DNA from: JAOZMY01 sp964577975
Lineage (GTDB): Bacteria; Desulfobacterota; S145-22
NCBI GenBank assembly: GCA_964577975.1
Contig: CAZOBB010000049.1
Coordinates: 1 to 12,978, forward strand
Direction of reading: 5' to 3'
DNA length: 12,978 bases
Position numbers and translations under genes: made by a program. Below the pieces are notes generated by a model. It was not told the origin of the DNA and made no database searches. It saw nothing but the letters and a program-made list of their open reading frames with translations. Positions 1 through 7,029 of the stretch are shown here, one piece after another (within the stretch, counting starts at the first letter, position 1; the number at the start of each line of letters is the position of its first letter).

Positions 1-2204
1 ATCTCCCCGATCCCCTTCATCCCGTAGGGGCCGGTGGGCTCGTTGCCTCCCGCGTCGATCACCTCCATGTCGGGGACATCGAGCGCGGTGGGAAGCAGAT
101 AGGTGGAAAAGTCCACCGTTTCCATCTCCCCCTCCGTGACCGGGATCTCCTCCATCAGGGCGTAGCCGAGCCCCTGGGCGATTCCCCCTTGCACCTGCTG
201 CTCGAAGAGCTGGCGATTCAGGATGCGGCCGCAATCGTTGACGGCGAGATACCGCAGCACCGTGATGGCCCCCGTGAGGAGATCCACCTCGATCCCGGCG
301 AGATGGACACCGTAGGAGAAGACCACGTGGGGAATGCCGTGCAGCCGCAGGTTGGGATCGAGATTCGCAAGCTGCGGGGATTGGGGGGCCCGGTAGTGGG
401 CCACGGCGGTCCGTTCCGCCTCGTCCATGGTGGCGGCGATCTCCGCCAGGGCCATCTCGCGGCCGGTGGGAAGGTGCCGCACCCAACCGGGAACCAGGGC
501 CAGTTCGTCAGACTTTACCATCATAAGGTCCGCGCCGCGCCGCAGGATCCGGTCTCTCAACCGATTCGCGGCCGAAATGAGGGCATTTCCGTAGGTGTAG
601 GTCGTCCGGCTCGCCGAGGCCGATCCCGACGGCAGCGTCCACGCCGTGTCGGGCAGGACGACTTCCAGCCGGGAGAGGTCCTGGGAGAGGATCTCCCCCG
701 CCACCTGGAGGAAGGTGTGGGCGTTTCCCTGCCCCATGTCCACGACGCCGCAGGCCACCCGGAAACGGCCCTCCCGGGTCAGGACGATCTTCGCGTTGGC
801 CGTGTCGGGGATGACCGGCCCGTAACCCATCCCGTGCATGACCGCCGCGATGCCGACCCCGCGTTTTCTGGCGGGACCTGCCCCCGCTTTCCAGGCGTCT
901 CGGTCCCGCCACATTCGGTGATCCCGGAGGATCTCGAGGCACCGGCCGATTCCCGTGGAGGTGGTCAGGGTCACCCCCAGGGGTGTGGTGTCTCCCCGGT
1001 TGACGGCGTTGGCCCGGCGGATGTCAAGGGGCGACACGCCTATTTTCGCCGCGAGCCGGTCTATCATCTGCTCCATGGCGGCGGTGGCCTGGGCCACGCC
1101 GAAGGCCCGGAAGGCGCCGCCGACCGGGTTGTTCGTGTAGACCGCCCAGGCCTTCACGTCGGCGTGGGGGATCCGGTAGGGTCCGCCGGCGTGTTCCAGC
1201 CCGAGGGCCATGACGGCTCCGCCCAGGTGATCGTAGGGGCCGGTGTCGTAGAAGATCTCCGCCTCGAGGGCGTAAAACCGTCCGTCCGCGTCAGCCCCGA
1301 GGCGGTACCGGCACAGCGCCCGGTGCCGCTTGGCGCTGGCGATAAAGCTCTCCTCCCGCTGCCACCACATCTTGACGGGTCGTCCGGGGAACCGCAGCGC
1401 CGCCAGGGCGAGGAGGCTCTGGACGGTGATGCCGTCCTTTCCGCCGAAGGCCCCGCCGCAGTAGGGGGCGACGATGCGAACCCTGTCCATGGGAAGTCCA
1501 AGGGCCTCGGCCACCTCCCGCTTGTCCCGGAAGGGGGTCTGGGTGGAGACGGTGATGGAGATGGTTCCGTCGGCGTCCGCCACGGCCCATCCCGCCTCCG
1601 TCTCCAAATAGGCGTGCTCCTGGTAGGGCAGCTCGATGGTCGCCTCGACCACGTAGGCGCAGTCGGCGAAGGCCTCCACCCCCTTTCCCGTCGTGATGTG
1701 TCCCGAGAGGAGGACGTTTCCGCCCGGATGGTCTTCATGGATTCGGGGGGCGGTTTCCTTGAGGGCCTCCTCCATGTCGAAGACACCGGGCAGGGGCGTG
1801 GCCTCGACTTTTATCTTTTGAATGGCTTCCTCCAGGGCCTCCCGGCTCTCCGCGACCACGAGGGCGACCCCGTCGCCCCGGTGCCGGATCCTGTCGTCCA
1901 CGAGGACGGGCTGGTCCCGCCGCGCCACCCCCTGGCGGTTGGAGCCCTCGATGTCCTTGGCGGTCAGGACGGTAAGGACGCCGTCCACCTTTTCGGCCTC
2001 CTTGACATCCACGCCCTCGAAGACGGCGTGGGGAATCCCCGCCCGTTTCACGCCGGCCCACAGCATCCCCTCCGCGTAGAAGTCGATGGCATAGCGCTCT
2101 TGCCCCGTGACCTTGGCGGGGGCGTCGACGCGCGCCAGCGCCTCTCCGATCTGGAGGGGACGTCCCGGGTTCAGGACAGCGGTGGATGTGTCTTCGTCTT
2201 TCAT
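1..2204 (-). CDS. Molybdopterin-binding large subunit of a xanthine dehydrogenase/aldehyde oxidase-family hydroxylase (3' end outside window)
   Basis: This is the catalytic subunit of a molybdenum hydroxylase, which hydroxylates an aldehyde or N-heterocycle with oxygen from water and passes electrons to separate 2Fe-2S and FAD subunits. I translated the minus strand from the ATG at 2204 and found it open to the left edge (734 codons). Family landmarks appear in order: an N-terminal RVDAPAKVTG stretch (about residue 26), STQTPFRDKREVA, GGAFGGK at 250-256 (cofactor loop), TNNPVGGAFRAFG with F365-R366, MGQG with Q492, and GPYGMKGIGE ending at E734. That glutamate matches the catalytic base of the family (bovine Glu1261), so only the C-terminal tail is missing. 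No 2Fe-2S domain is fused at the N-terminus, so partner subunits are expected elsewhere, perhaps beyond the left edge. It lacks the AYxCSFR loop of form I CO dehydrogenase. The substrate cannot be read. The start lies one base after the upstream stop with no clear Shine-Dalgarno, so translational coupling is likely. Confidence 0.93.
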   Translation of the reverse strand, partial: MKDEDTSTAVLNPGRPLQIGEALARVDAPAKVTGQERYAIDFYAEGMLWAGVKRAGIPHAVFEGVDVKEAEKVDGVLTVLTAKDIEGSNRQGVARRDQPVLVDDRIRHRGDGVALVVAESREALEEAIQKIKVEATPLPGVFDMEEALKETAPRIHEDHPGGNVLLSGHITTGKGVEAFADCAYVVEATIELPYQEHAYLETEAGWAVADADGTISITVSTQTPFRDKREVAEALGLPMDRVRIVAPYCGGAFGGKDGITVQSLLALAALRFPGRPVKMWWQREESFIASAKRHRALCRYRLGADADGRFYALEAEIFYDTGPYDHLGGAVMALGLEHAGGPYRIPHADVKAWAVYTNNPVGGAFRAFGVAQATAAMEQMIDRLAAKIGVSPLDIRRANAVNRGDTTPLGVTLTTSTGIGRCLEILRDHRMWRDRDAWKAGAGPARKRGVGIAAVMHGMGYGPVIPDTANAKIVLTREGRFRVACGVVDMGQGNAHTFLQVAGEILSQDLSRLEVVLPDTAWTLPSGSASASRTTYTYGNALISAANRLRDRILRRGADLMMVKSDELALVPGWVRHLPTGREMALAEIAATMDEAERTAVAHYRAPQSPQLANLDPNLRLHGIPHVVFSYGVHLAGIEVDLLTGAITVLRYLAVNDCGRILNRQLFEQQVQGGIAQGLGYALMEEIPVTEGEMETVDFSTYLLPTALDVPDMEVIDAGGNEPTGPYGMKGIGE

Positions 2205-2205
2205 G

Positions 2206-3309
2206 TCAGGAGACGATCTCGCCCAGGGCCTCCACGAAGGCCTGCATGGCCTCGTGTCTGTGGAGGGTCAGGCGAATATAGTTGGGATAACGGAACCCCG
2301 ACATGGAGCGGATCATGACCCCCTTCTTCATCATCTTCCGGTAGGCGAGGGTGTCGCTGATCGGCAGTTTGATCATCATGAAGTTCGCCTCGCCGCGCAC
2401 GTAGGGAATCCCCATGGCGTCCAGCTCCCGGCAGACGAAATCCTTCTCTTCGTTGATCAGCGCGCGGGTTCGCGGGATGTGTTCCGGGTCGTCCAGGGCC
2501 GCCAGGGCCGCCTCCTGGGCCACCACGTTGACGGAGTAGACCACGCAGGTGCGGCGGATGACGTCCACCACGTCCAGGCTCCCCGCCAGGTAACCGATCC
2601 GCAGCCCCGCCAGGCCGTACATCTTGGAGAAGGTCCGGAAGACCACCAGGTTGGGATACTCGGGGATCAGTTTCATCCCGTCGGGATAGTCCGGCTTGTC
2701 CAGGAACTCGAAGTAGGCCTCGTCCACCACCACGATCTGCCGGCCGTCGATCCGGTCGAGGAACCGTCGGAGCTTCTTTACCGGCCAGTAGGTCCCCGTG
2801 GGGTTGTTGGGGTTGCAGACGAATAGGATCTTGGTTCGGTCGTTGATGCGGGCGAGCATCCCCTCGTCGTCGAAGGTGTAGTCCTTCAGGGGGACGAGTT
2901 GGGCCTGGAATCCCGAAAATTCGGCCACCCACTCGTAAACGGCGAAGGTCTTGTCGGCGGTGATGATGTTGTCCCCCTCCTGGCAGAAGGCCTTGATGAC
3001 GAAGGCGATCACCTCGTTGGCGCCGTTGCCCACGATGAACTGGTCCGGGTGGAATCCGAATCTGTCGGCCAGCTTATAGCGCAGGTAGTACACGTCGCCG
3101 CTGGGGTAGATGGACGCCTTGTAGGGCTCGAACTTCCGGATGACCTCCTGGGAGGTGGGGGGAGGTCCCAGGGGATTCTCGTTGTTGTTCAGCCGGAAGA
3201 TGCGGGGACACCCGTAGAGCTTCTTCAGCTCCGGATCCGGCTTGCTGGGGATGTAAGCCTCGAATTTCTGGATATAACCGGGGACTAAGGAATCAAGCTG
3301 CAGGGACAT
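2206..3309 (-). CDS. HisC-like class I/II PLP aminotransferase
   Basis: A PLP-dependent fold-type I aminotransferase of the histidinol-phosphate aminotransferase (HisC)/CobD group, 367 aa, about the usual length. Visible landmarks are LNNNENPLGPP (40-50), the glycine-rich GNGANE (94-99), CNPNNPTG (165-172), VVVDEAY with D196 that binds the pyridine nitrogen, and FSKMYGLAGLRIGY with the Schiff-base lysine K229 and R237. The start ATG overlaps the end of the upstream gene by 17 bases, and the stop is one base from the molybdenum-hydroxylase start, so it belongs to the operon. No other histidine or cobalamin gene is in view, so a role in histidine synthesis is not supported by context. It may act on another amino acid or an amino-acid phosphate, or be a CobD-like decarboxylase. 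The family call is firm; the substrate is unknown. Confidence 0.9.
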   Translation of the reverse strand: MSLQLDSLVPGYIQKFEAYIPSKPDPELKKLYGCPRIFRLNNNENPLGPPPTSQEVIRKFEPYKASIYPSGDVYYLRYKLADRFGFHPDQFIVGNGANEVIAFVIKAFCQEGDNIITADKTFAVYEWVAEFSGFQAQLVPLKDYTFDDEGMLARINDRTKILFVCNPNNPTGTYWPVKKLRRFLDRIDGRQIVVVDEAYFEFLDKPDYPDGMKLIPEYPNLVVFRTFSKMYGLAGLRIGYLAGSLDVVDVIRRTCVVYSVNVVAQEAALAALDDPEHIPRTRALINEEKDFVCRELDAMGIPYVRGEANFMMIKLPISDTLAYRKMMKKGVMIRSMSGFRYPNYIRLTLHRHEAMQAFVEALGEIVS

Positions 3310-4624
3310 CGTACTGGAAGATCACGAGGTCCCCCTTGCCTGCGTAGGGGAGGACGACCCGGGGGATAAAGTGTTGTTCCGTCAGGGCGGGAATCCAGAG
3401 GGCATGCTCGGAGATGCCCAGGTCGAGCTCGAAAAGGACGTTGGAGATGCCTTCCTTTCTGAAGGCGTCCACATGGCGGGAAAGGTTCTGGGCCATGTCT
3501 TTCCCGAGCCAGAGGGGACGGAGGCGGACCCGTTTCTGGGGATGTTCGAACTCGGCGGAGATGACGGAATGCTCGGGATGATGTTCTCCCACGTCCCGGA
3601 TCACGATGATTTCCCTGGGAAGCACGAGACGCTGGTAGGTTTCTGCCAGGAACGGCTCGATTTCCGAGCCGGCCCAGACTTTCGATCCCAGATCCTCCTC
3701 AAGGAGCCGGTAGAAATAGGGATAGTCAACCCCCTCGGGGGACTTGGAGTAGTCCTTGACGGTTCCGAGCTCCTCGAAGTAGCCCGGCGGCATCTCGCCC
3801 GGGTTGTACCGGTTGATGAGGCCGAGCACGGAGGTCCGGGCGATCTTGCTCACCACCCCGTCCAGCAGGTCCCGGATCAGGCCTTCGCGATCCTCTTCCA
3901 CAAAGACGTAGGGGCCGAAGCACTCCACCATTCGAGGGTTCAGGGCGCGCCAGATCACCCCGCCCCCCACGGCGCCCGTGCCGTCCTGGGCCGTCAAGGC
4001 CCCGTAGGCCCCGCTTTTTACCATGTCCACCAATTTCCCTGGATACCCGAAGGCCTCGGGAAACCGCTCCGCCGCGTAGTGTTTCTGGAGGAGATAGGAG
4101 AAATCCTTCAGCGCCTGGGGCGTCGCCGCTCTCACGCTCAGGGGCTCGCCTTCCCTGGGAAGTTTCAGGTCCGGGATCGTGTCGGGCTTGGGGTAGCTCC
4201 GCTCCTTGATGATGCGGAAGACCATCCCGCCGTCGTCGCCCCGTTCCACGTGGAGGAAATCGACGGACCGGGCGGCGATCATCAACCCCATCTCTTCCAG
4301 GTCGCTCTCCCGATCGGGGGAGAGGCCGGCCGTGAGATTCAGGGCCTTCAGGTCGATGTCCCCGACCGGGATAGCCATTTCCACCTGGTCGTAGAAAAGG
4401 GCCGACGAAACATTCAGCCGGAGGGGGGTCTTGGGAGGCAGGATGGATGAGAGGTGGGAAAAGATCTCCTCGCTGGAGAGGACGAGCCGGAGTGTCTCTC
4501 CTTTTTGAGCTCCCAAGGCATGACACCCATTCTCTACCACCGCAAGGACAAGAGAAAGAAACCGCTTTTCCGCGTAAGTGTTCAGGGAAATCGGGGGAGG
4601 ATTTTTCTGCTGGGAAGAGCTCAC
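3293..4624 (-). CDS. Degenerate RsbW-like (GHKL) ATPase domain fused to a GNAT-like acetyltransferase region
   Basis: A 443-aa two-part protein. Residues about 15-142 resemble the anti-sigma-factor kinase fold: LRLVLSSEEIFSHL sits where the N box should be and EEMGLMIAARSVDFLHVER where the G2 box and following helix should be. The Mg-binding Asn of the N box is replaced (Ser56/His57) and a DxGxG motif is not recognisable at IPVGDIDL (85-92), so ATP binding or kinase activity is doubtful. Residues about 160-443 look like GNAT acyltransferase sequence: LSVRAATPQALKDFSYLLQ opens the region, and the C-terminus ends in ALTEQHFIPRVVLPYAGKGD, similar to the last strands of GNAT folds. ATPase-GNAT fusions next to STAS genes are, to my knowledge, a recurring arrangement. 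The start is GTG, overlapping the STAS stop as GTGA, with AAGGAG at 4636-4641 eleven bases upstream. Its acyl target is unknown. Domain boundaries are by eye. Confidence 0.75.
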   Translation of the reverse strand: MSSSQQKNPPPISLNTYAEKRFLSLVLAVVENGCHALGAQKGETLRLVLSSEEIFSHLSSILPPKTPLRLNVSSALFYDQVEMAIPVGDIDLKALNLTAGLSPDRESDLEEMGLMIAARSVDFLHVERGDDGGMVFRIIKERSYPKPDTIPDLKLPREGEPLSVRAATPQALKDFSYLLQKHYAAERFPEAFGYPGKLVDMVKSGAYGALTAQDGTGAVGGGVIWRALNPRMVECFGPYVFVEEDREGLIRDLLDGVVSKIARTSVLGLINRYNPGEMPPGYFEELGTVKDYSKSPEGVDYPYFYRLLEEDLGSKVWAGSEIEPFLAETYQRLVLPREIIVIRDVGEHHPEHSVISAEFEHPQKRVRLRPLWLGKDMAQNLSRHVDAFRKEGISNVLFELDLGISEHALWIPALTEQHFIPRVVLPYAGKGDLVIFQYDVPAA

Positions 4625-4962
4625 GACGATGCGATCTCCTTGAGCCCCTCCTCCTCGGACTCGTAAATGGGAAACAGCTCGGTAAACCCGGCAATGTCGA
4701 AGACCTCTTTAACGGTTTCTCGTAGGCCACAAAGGGCCAAGATCCTATCCTTGTTCTTCAAAAGCTTTGCACCCAAAAGGAGTGTTCTTAGACCCGCACT
4801 GCTGATATAATCAAGTCCCTCCATATCAATCACAAGGGCTTTTGGATTTCGTTCTATTATGGTAATGAGGTCTTTTTCAAAATCCGCTGCGTTGGTAGCA
4901 TCAAGTCTTCCTTTGACTTTAACAATCTCAATATCTTTTTTGGTTTCACATATAATTTCCAT
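4621..4962 (-). CDS. STAS-domain anti-sigma-factor antagonist (SpoIIAA/RsbV type)
   Basis: A single STAS domain of 113 aa, the normal size for stand-alone antagonists. In partner-switching systems such proteins bind an RsbW-like kinase when unphosphorylated and release the kinase's other partner. Visible features are the KVKGRLDATNAADFEKDL opening, the VIDMEGLDYISSAGLRTLL core and the C-terminal VFDIAGFTELFPIYESEEE, which matches the family's closing helix. Ser55 in the ISSAGLR loop lines up with the phosphorylated Ser58 of Bacillus SpoIIAA, so the regulated residue is kept. The neighbour encodes the expected ATPase-like partner, although that domain looks degenerate. The start ATG follows AAAGGGGG about 12 bases upstream. 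It is first in the operon, so it may sense or gate the GNAT protein rather than a sigma factor. That last point is inference. Confidence 0.88.
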   Translation of the reverse strand: MEIICETKKDIEIVKVKGRLDATNAADFEKDLITIIERNPKALVIDMEGLDYISSAGLRTLLLGAKLLKNKDRILALCGLRETVKEVFDIAGFTELFPIYESEEEGLKEIASS

Positions 4963-4991
4963 TTATATCACATCCCCCTTTCATGTATTTT

Positions 4992-5020
4992 AGCTTAACA
5001 AATACCAAAATACCTGTCAA
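4992..5020 (-). promoter_or_regulatory. Candidate sigma-70-type promoter for the STAS operon
   Basis: On the minus strand a perfect TTGACA (5015-5020) is followed after 17 bases by TAAGCT (4992-4997), which matches the -10 consensus at only three of six positions. An overlapping TAAAAT (4987-4992) is a better -10 box but lies 22 bases from the -35. The site is well placed, 30-odd bases upstream of the STAS start, in AT-rich DNA. The -35 is convincing; the choice of -10 is uncertain. Confidence 0.5.
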
Positions 5021-5034
5021 TCAAACAATTTCAT

Positions 5035-5063
5035 TTGCCACTTAATCCAACGTGGTATATAAT
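5035..5063 (+). promoter_or_regulatory. Sigma-70-type promoter for rlmN
   Basis: TTGCCA (5035-5040), 17 bases, then a perfect TATAAT (5058-5063). This would start transcription near 5070 and give a leader of about 43 bases before the rlmN ATG. Its -35 box is 14 bases from the -35 box of the divergent STAS promoter. Confidence 0.72.
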
Positions 5064-5112
5064 CGAAGTTTGAGATGAAAAAGGAAAGCAAAGGAAGGAA
5101 ATAACTTTTCAG

Positions 5113-6159
5113 ATGATCGCCCTTCATCCCCTTAAATCTTACACGAAAGATGAACTCATCGAGATCCTAGCAAAAATGGGAGAACCGCGTTTCCGCGCCA
5201 CCCAACTTTTCAAGTGGATCTATCAAAAAGGCATCGCCGACTTCTCCAAGATGACAGACATATCGAAAATTTCACAACGCAAATTCGACGCCTTTTTCAC
5301 TCCCCAATCGCTTTCTATTGAACAAACCGAAATCTCAAGGGACGGAACCACGAAATACCTCTTTCGGCTCCAGGATGGGAACGCTGTCGAAGGAGTCCTC
5401 ATCCCCGACCCCCCCCGTTTGACCCTTTGCGTCTCAACACAAGTAGGTTGCCGGATGGGTTGCGCCTTCTGCAAAACGGCACGAATGGGGTGGATACGAC
5501 ATCTGAATACCGACGAAATCGTCGATCAGGTCTGCCAAGTATCCGCGAAGATTAAACCCAAACAAAAAATTACCAATATCGTTTTTATGGGCATGGGAGA
5601 ACCTCTCGACAACCTCGATAACACCCTCAAGGCCATTGAAATTCTCGGAAGCACGGATGGATTCCAATTCTCCCATCGCCGCCTCACCGTCTCTACTTGT
5701 GGGCTCGTCGACAAGATGAAGCGAATCGGGGACGCATCAAAGCGCTTTCGGCTGGCTGTTTCCCTCAACGCGGCAGACGATGACACTCGCTCCCTTCTCA
5801 TGCCGATCAACAATAGATTTCCTATCGCGAGCCTATTGAACGCTTGTTGGGAAATCAGTCTAAGAAACAGAGAAAGAATCACGTTTGAATACGTCCTCTT
5901 GAAGGGTATCAACGATAGACCAAAAGACGCCTTTCAGCTTGTCAACCTTATGAAAGGCCACAAAGCAAAGATCAACCTTATACCCTTCAATGAGACCGAA
6001 GGTATCCCTTTCAAACGACCCGATGATGCCACCATTCTCACCTTTCAAAAGATCCTCCTCGACTCCTATCTCACCGCCATCATACGTAGCAGTAGAGGAG
6101 ACGATATCTCCGCAGCTTGCGGACAGCTAGCAACTGTCCATTCTTCATCTACGGTGTGA
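5113..6159 (+). CDS. rlmN: Dual-specificity 23S rRNA (A2503)/tRNA (A37) C2-methyltransferase RlmN
   Basis: A radical-SAM enzyme of 348 aa that methylates C2 of A2503 in 23S rRNA and of A37 in some tRNAs, tuning translation fidelity at the peptidyl-transfer centre. The radical-SAM cluster motif CxxxCxxC is at C113, C117, C120 (VGCRMGCAFC). C106 lies seven residues before it, as does Cys118 in the E. coli enzyme, and C336 in SAACGQL corresponds to the Cys355 that carries the transferred methyl. Also present are VFMGMGEPLDN (157-167), RRLTVSTCG (189-197), AVSLNA (215-220) and RSSRGDDISAACGQL (325-339). The length is slightly short but complete. The ATG is preceded by AAGGAAGG, though about 14 bases away, and there is no alternative start close by. 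It is monocistronic, divergent from the STAS operon, and its end is 11 bases from the oppositely directed corC-like gene. Confidence 0.97.
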   Translation: MIALHPLKSYTKDELIEILAKMGEPRFRATQLFKWIYQKGIADFSKMTDISKISQRKFDAFFTPQSLSIEQTEISRDGTTKYLFRLQDGNAVEGVLIPDPPRLTLCVSTQVGCRMGCAFCKTARMGWIRHLNTDEIVDQVCQVSAKIKPKQKITNIVFMGMGEPLDNLDNTLKAIEILGSTDGFQFSHRRLTVSTCGLVDKMKRIGDASKRFRLAVSLNAADDDTRSLLMPINNRFPIASLLNACWEISLRNRERITFEYVLLKGINDRPKDAFQLVNLMKGHKAKINLIPFNETEGIPFKRPDDATILTFQKILLDSYLTAIIRSSRGDDISAACGQLATVHSSSTV

Positions 6160-6170
6160 GAGCGCTCGCT

Positions 6171-6992
6171 TTACTGTTGTGGAATAACCCGAACCGTATG
6201 AATCTGTTTGGGATCCGCTTCCTCGATCACCAACAAAAGATTCTTATACCTAAACTTTTCTTTCGGCAAAGGGACCTTTCCCGTTAACTCAAGGATCAAT
6301 CCCCCCAGCGTTTCATACTTCCCCTTTTCTTCAGGAAGGTTGAAATACTCTTGAAATGCTTCTATCTCAACACTCGCATCCACAAGGATCGATCCGTCCT
6401 CCTGAGGTTGAAAAGGGCTCTGTTCTACTTCATCAAATTCATCTTCGATCTCCCCAAAGATCTCCTCGATGAGATCCTCGATCGTTACGATTCCCGCCGT
6501 ACCTCCATATTCATCCACGACAATGGCGATATGCACCCGCCACATCTTGAAATCCTTCAACAACTCTTCCAATCCCCTCGTCTCTGGAATGAAATGGGGT
6601 GAATGAAGGATCTCCTGGAGGGAAAATTCGGAGTCTGGTCTCCCCCAAAATTGAAAAAGATCCTTCACGTGGACAATCCCAACGATATTATCAAGCGTTC
6701 CCTCATATACTGGGACTCTGGAATGCCCTTCTCTAACCACCAGGGTAATCCAGTCAGAAAGGGGGGTATCTTCTGGAACTGCAACGACCTCCGTTCTCGG
6801 CACCATCACTTCCCTTACCATCGTTTTTTTGAACTCGAAGATGCCGGTAATCATGTCGTGTTCTTCTTCATTCAGGAGCCCCTCCCTCTCGCCTATGTCG
6901 ATTAGCTCCTGTATGTCCTCTTCCGTTACCGATGAAGGAGCAGTTTCCTGCCCTCGAATGACATCCCAGAACTTCTTGAGCCATTCCATCAT
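6171..6992 (-). CDS. CorC/HlyC-family CBS-pair protein (soluble)
   Basis: A 273-aa protein of the CorC/TlyC group, linked in the family to Mg/Co efflux or membrane-associated functions; it is often annotated as a hemolysin homologue, which is weakly founded. A lead segment DIQELIDIGEREGLLNEEE (26-44) precedes MVREVMVPRTEVVAVPED (58-75). Two CBS domains follow at about 65-120 and 130-185; the second ends in VVDEYGGTAGIVTIEDLIEE (158-177). The C-terminal CorC_HlyC (transporter-associated) domain spans about 198-272. No membrane segment is visible and the DUF21 membrane domain is absent, so it is cytosolic or peripheral. I chose the ATG at 6992 because GAGG stands five bases upstream; a longer open frame to 7091 would overlap pyrC by 62 bases and lacks family similarity. 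It is last in the operon, 37 bases after pyrC. A functional link to pyrimidine synthesis is not evident. Confidence 0.92.
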   Translation of the reverse strand: MMEWLKKFWDVIRGQETAPSSVTEEDIQELIDIGEREGLLNEEEHDMITGIFEFKKTMVREVMVPRTEVVAVPEDTPLSDWITLVVREGHSRVPVYEGTLDNIVGIVHVKDLFQFWGRPDSEFSLQEILHSPHFIPETRGLEELLKDFKMWRVHIAIVVDEYGGTAGIVTIEDLIEEIFGEIEDEFDEVEQSPFQPQEDGSILVDASVEIEAFQEYFNLPEEKGKYETLGGLILELTGKVPLPKEKFRYKNLLLVIEEADPKQIHTVRVIPQQ

Positions 6993-6997
6993 AGCAT

Positions 6998-7001
6998 CCT
7001 C
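6998..7001 (-). promoter_or_regulatory. Ribosome binding site deciding the corC-like start
   Basis: GAGG on the minus strand, five bases before the tandem ATG ATG at 6992-6987. It supports the short start over the ORF that opens inside the pyrC coding region. Confidence 0.6.
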
Positions 7002-7029
7002 ACGATGAGAAACTTTTTCACGTGGTGCG

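Noticed and set aside
189..2318. A 709-codon open frame on the plus strand
   Set aside because: It is a shadow of the G+C-rich Mo-hydroxylase gene on the opposite strand. Its translation is rich in Gly, His, Pro, Arg and Asp and shows no family motifs, while the minus strand carries every landmark of the family.
3371..4450. A 359-codon plus-strand open frame
   Set aside because: Antisense shadow of the ATPase-GNAT gene, with the same low-complexity composition and no recognisable domain or ribosome binding site.
5075..5104. A nine-codon reading frame (MKKESKGRK) ahead of rlmN, a possible leader peptide
   Set aside because: It would begin about five bases from the predicted transcription start, has no ribosome binding site, and shows no regulatory codon pattern or attenuator hairpin.
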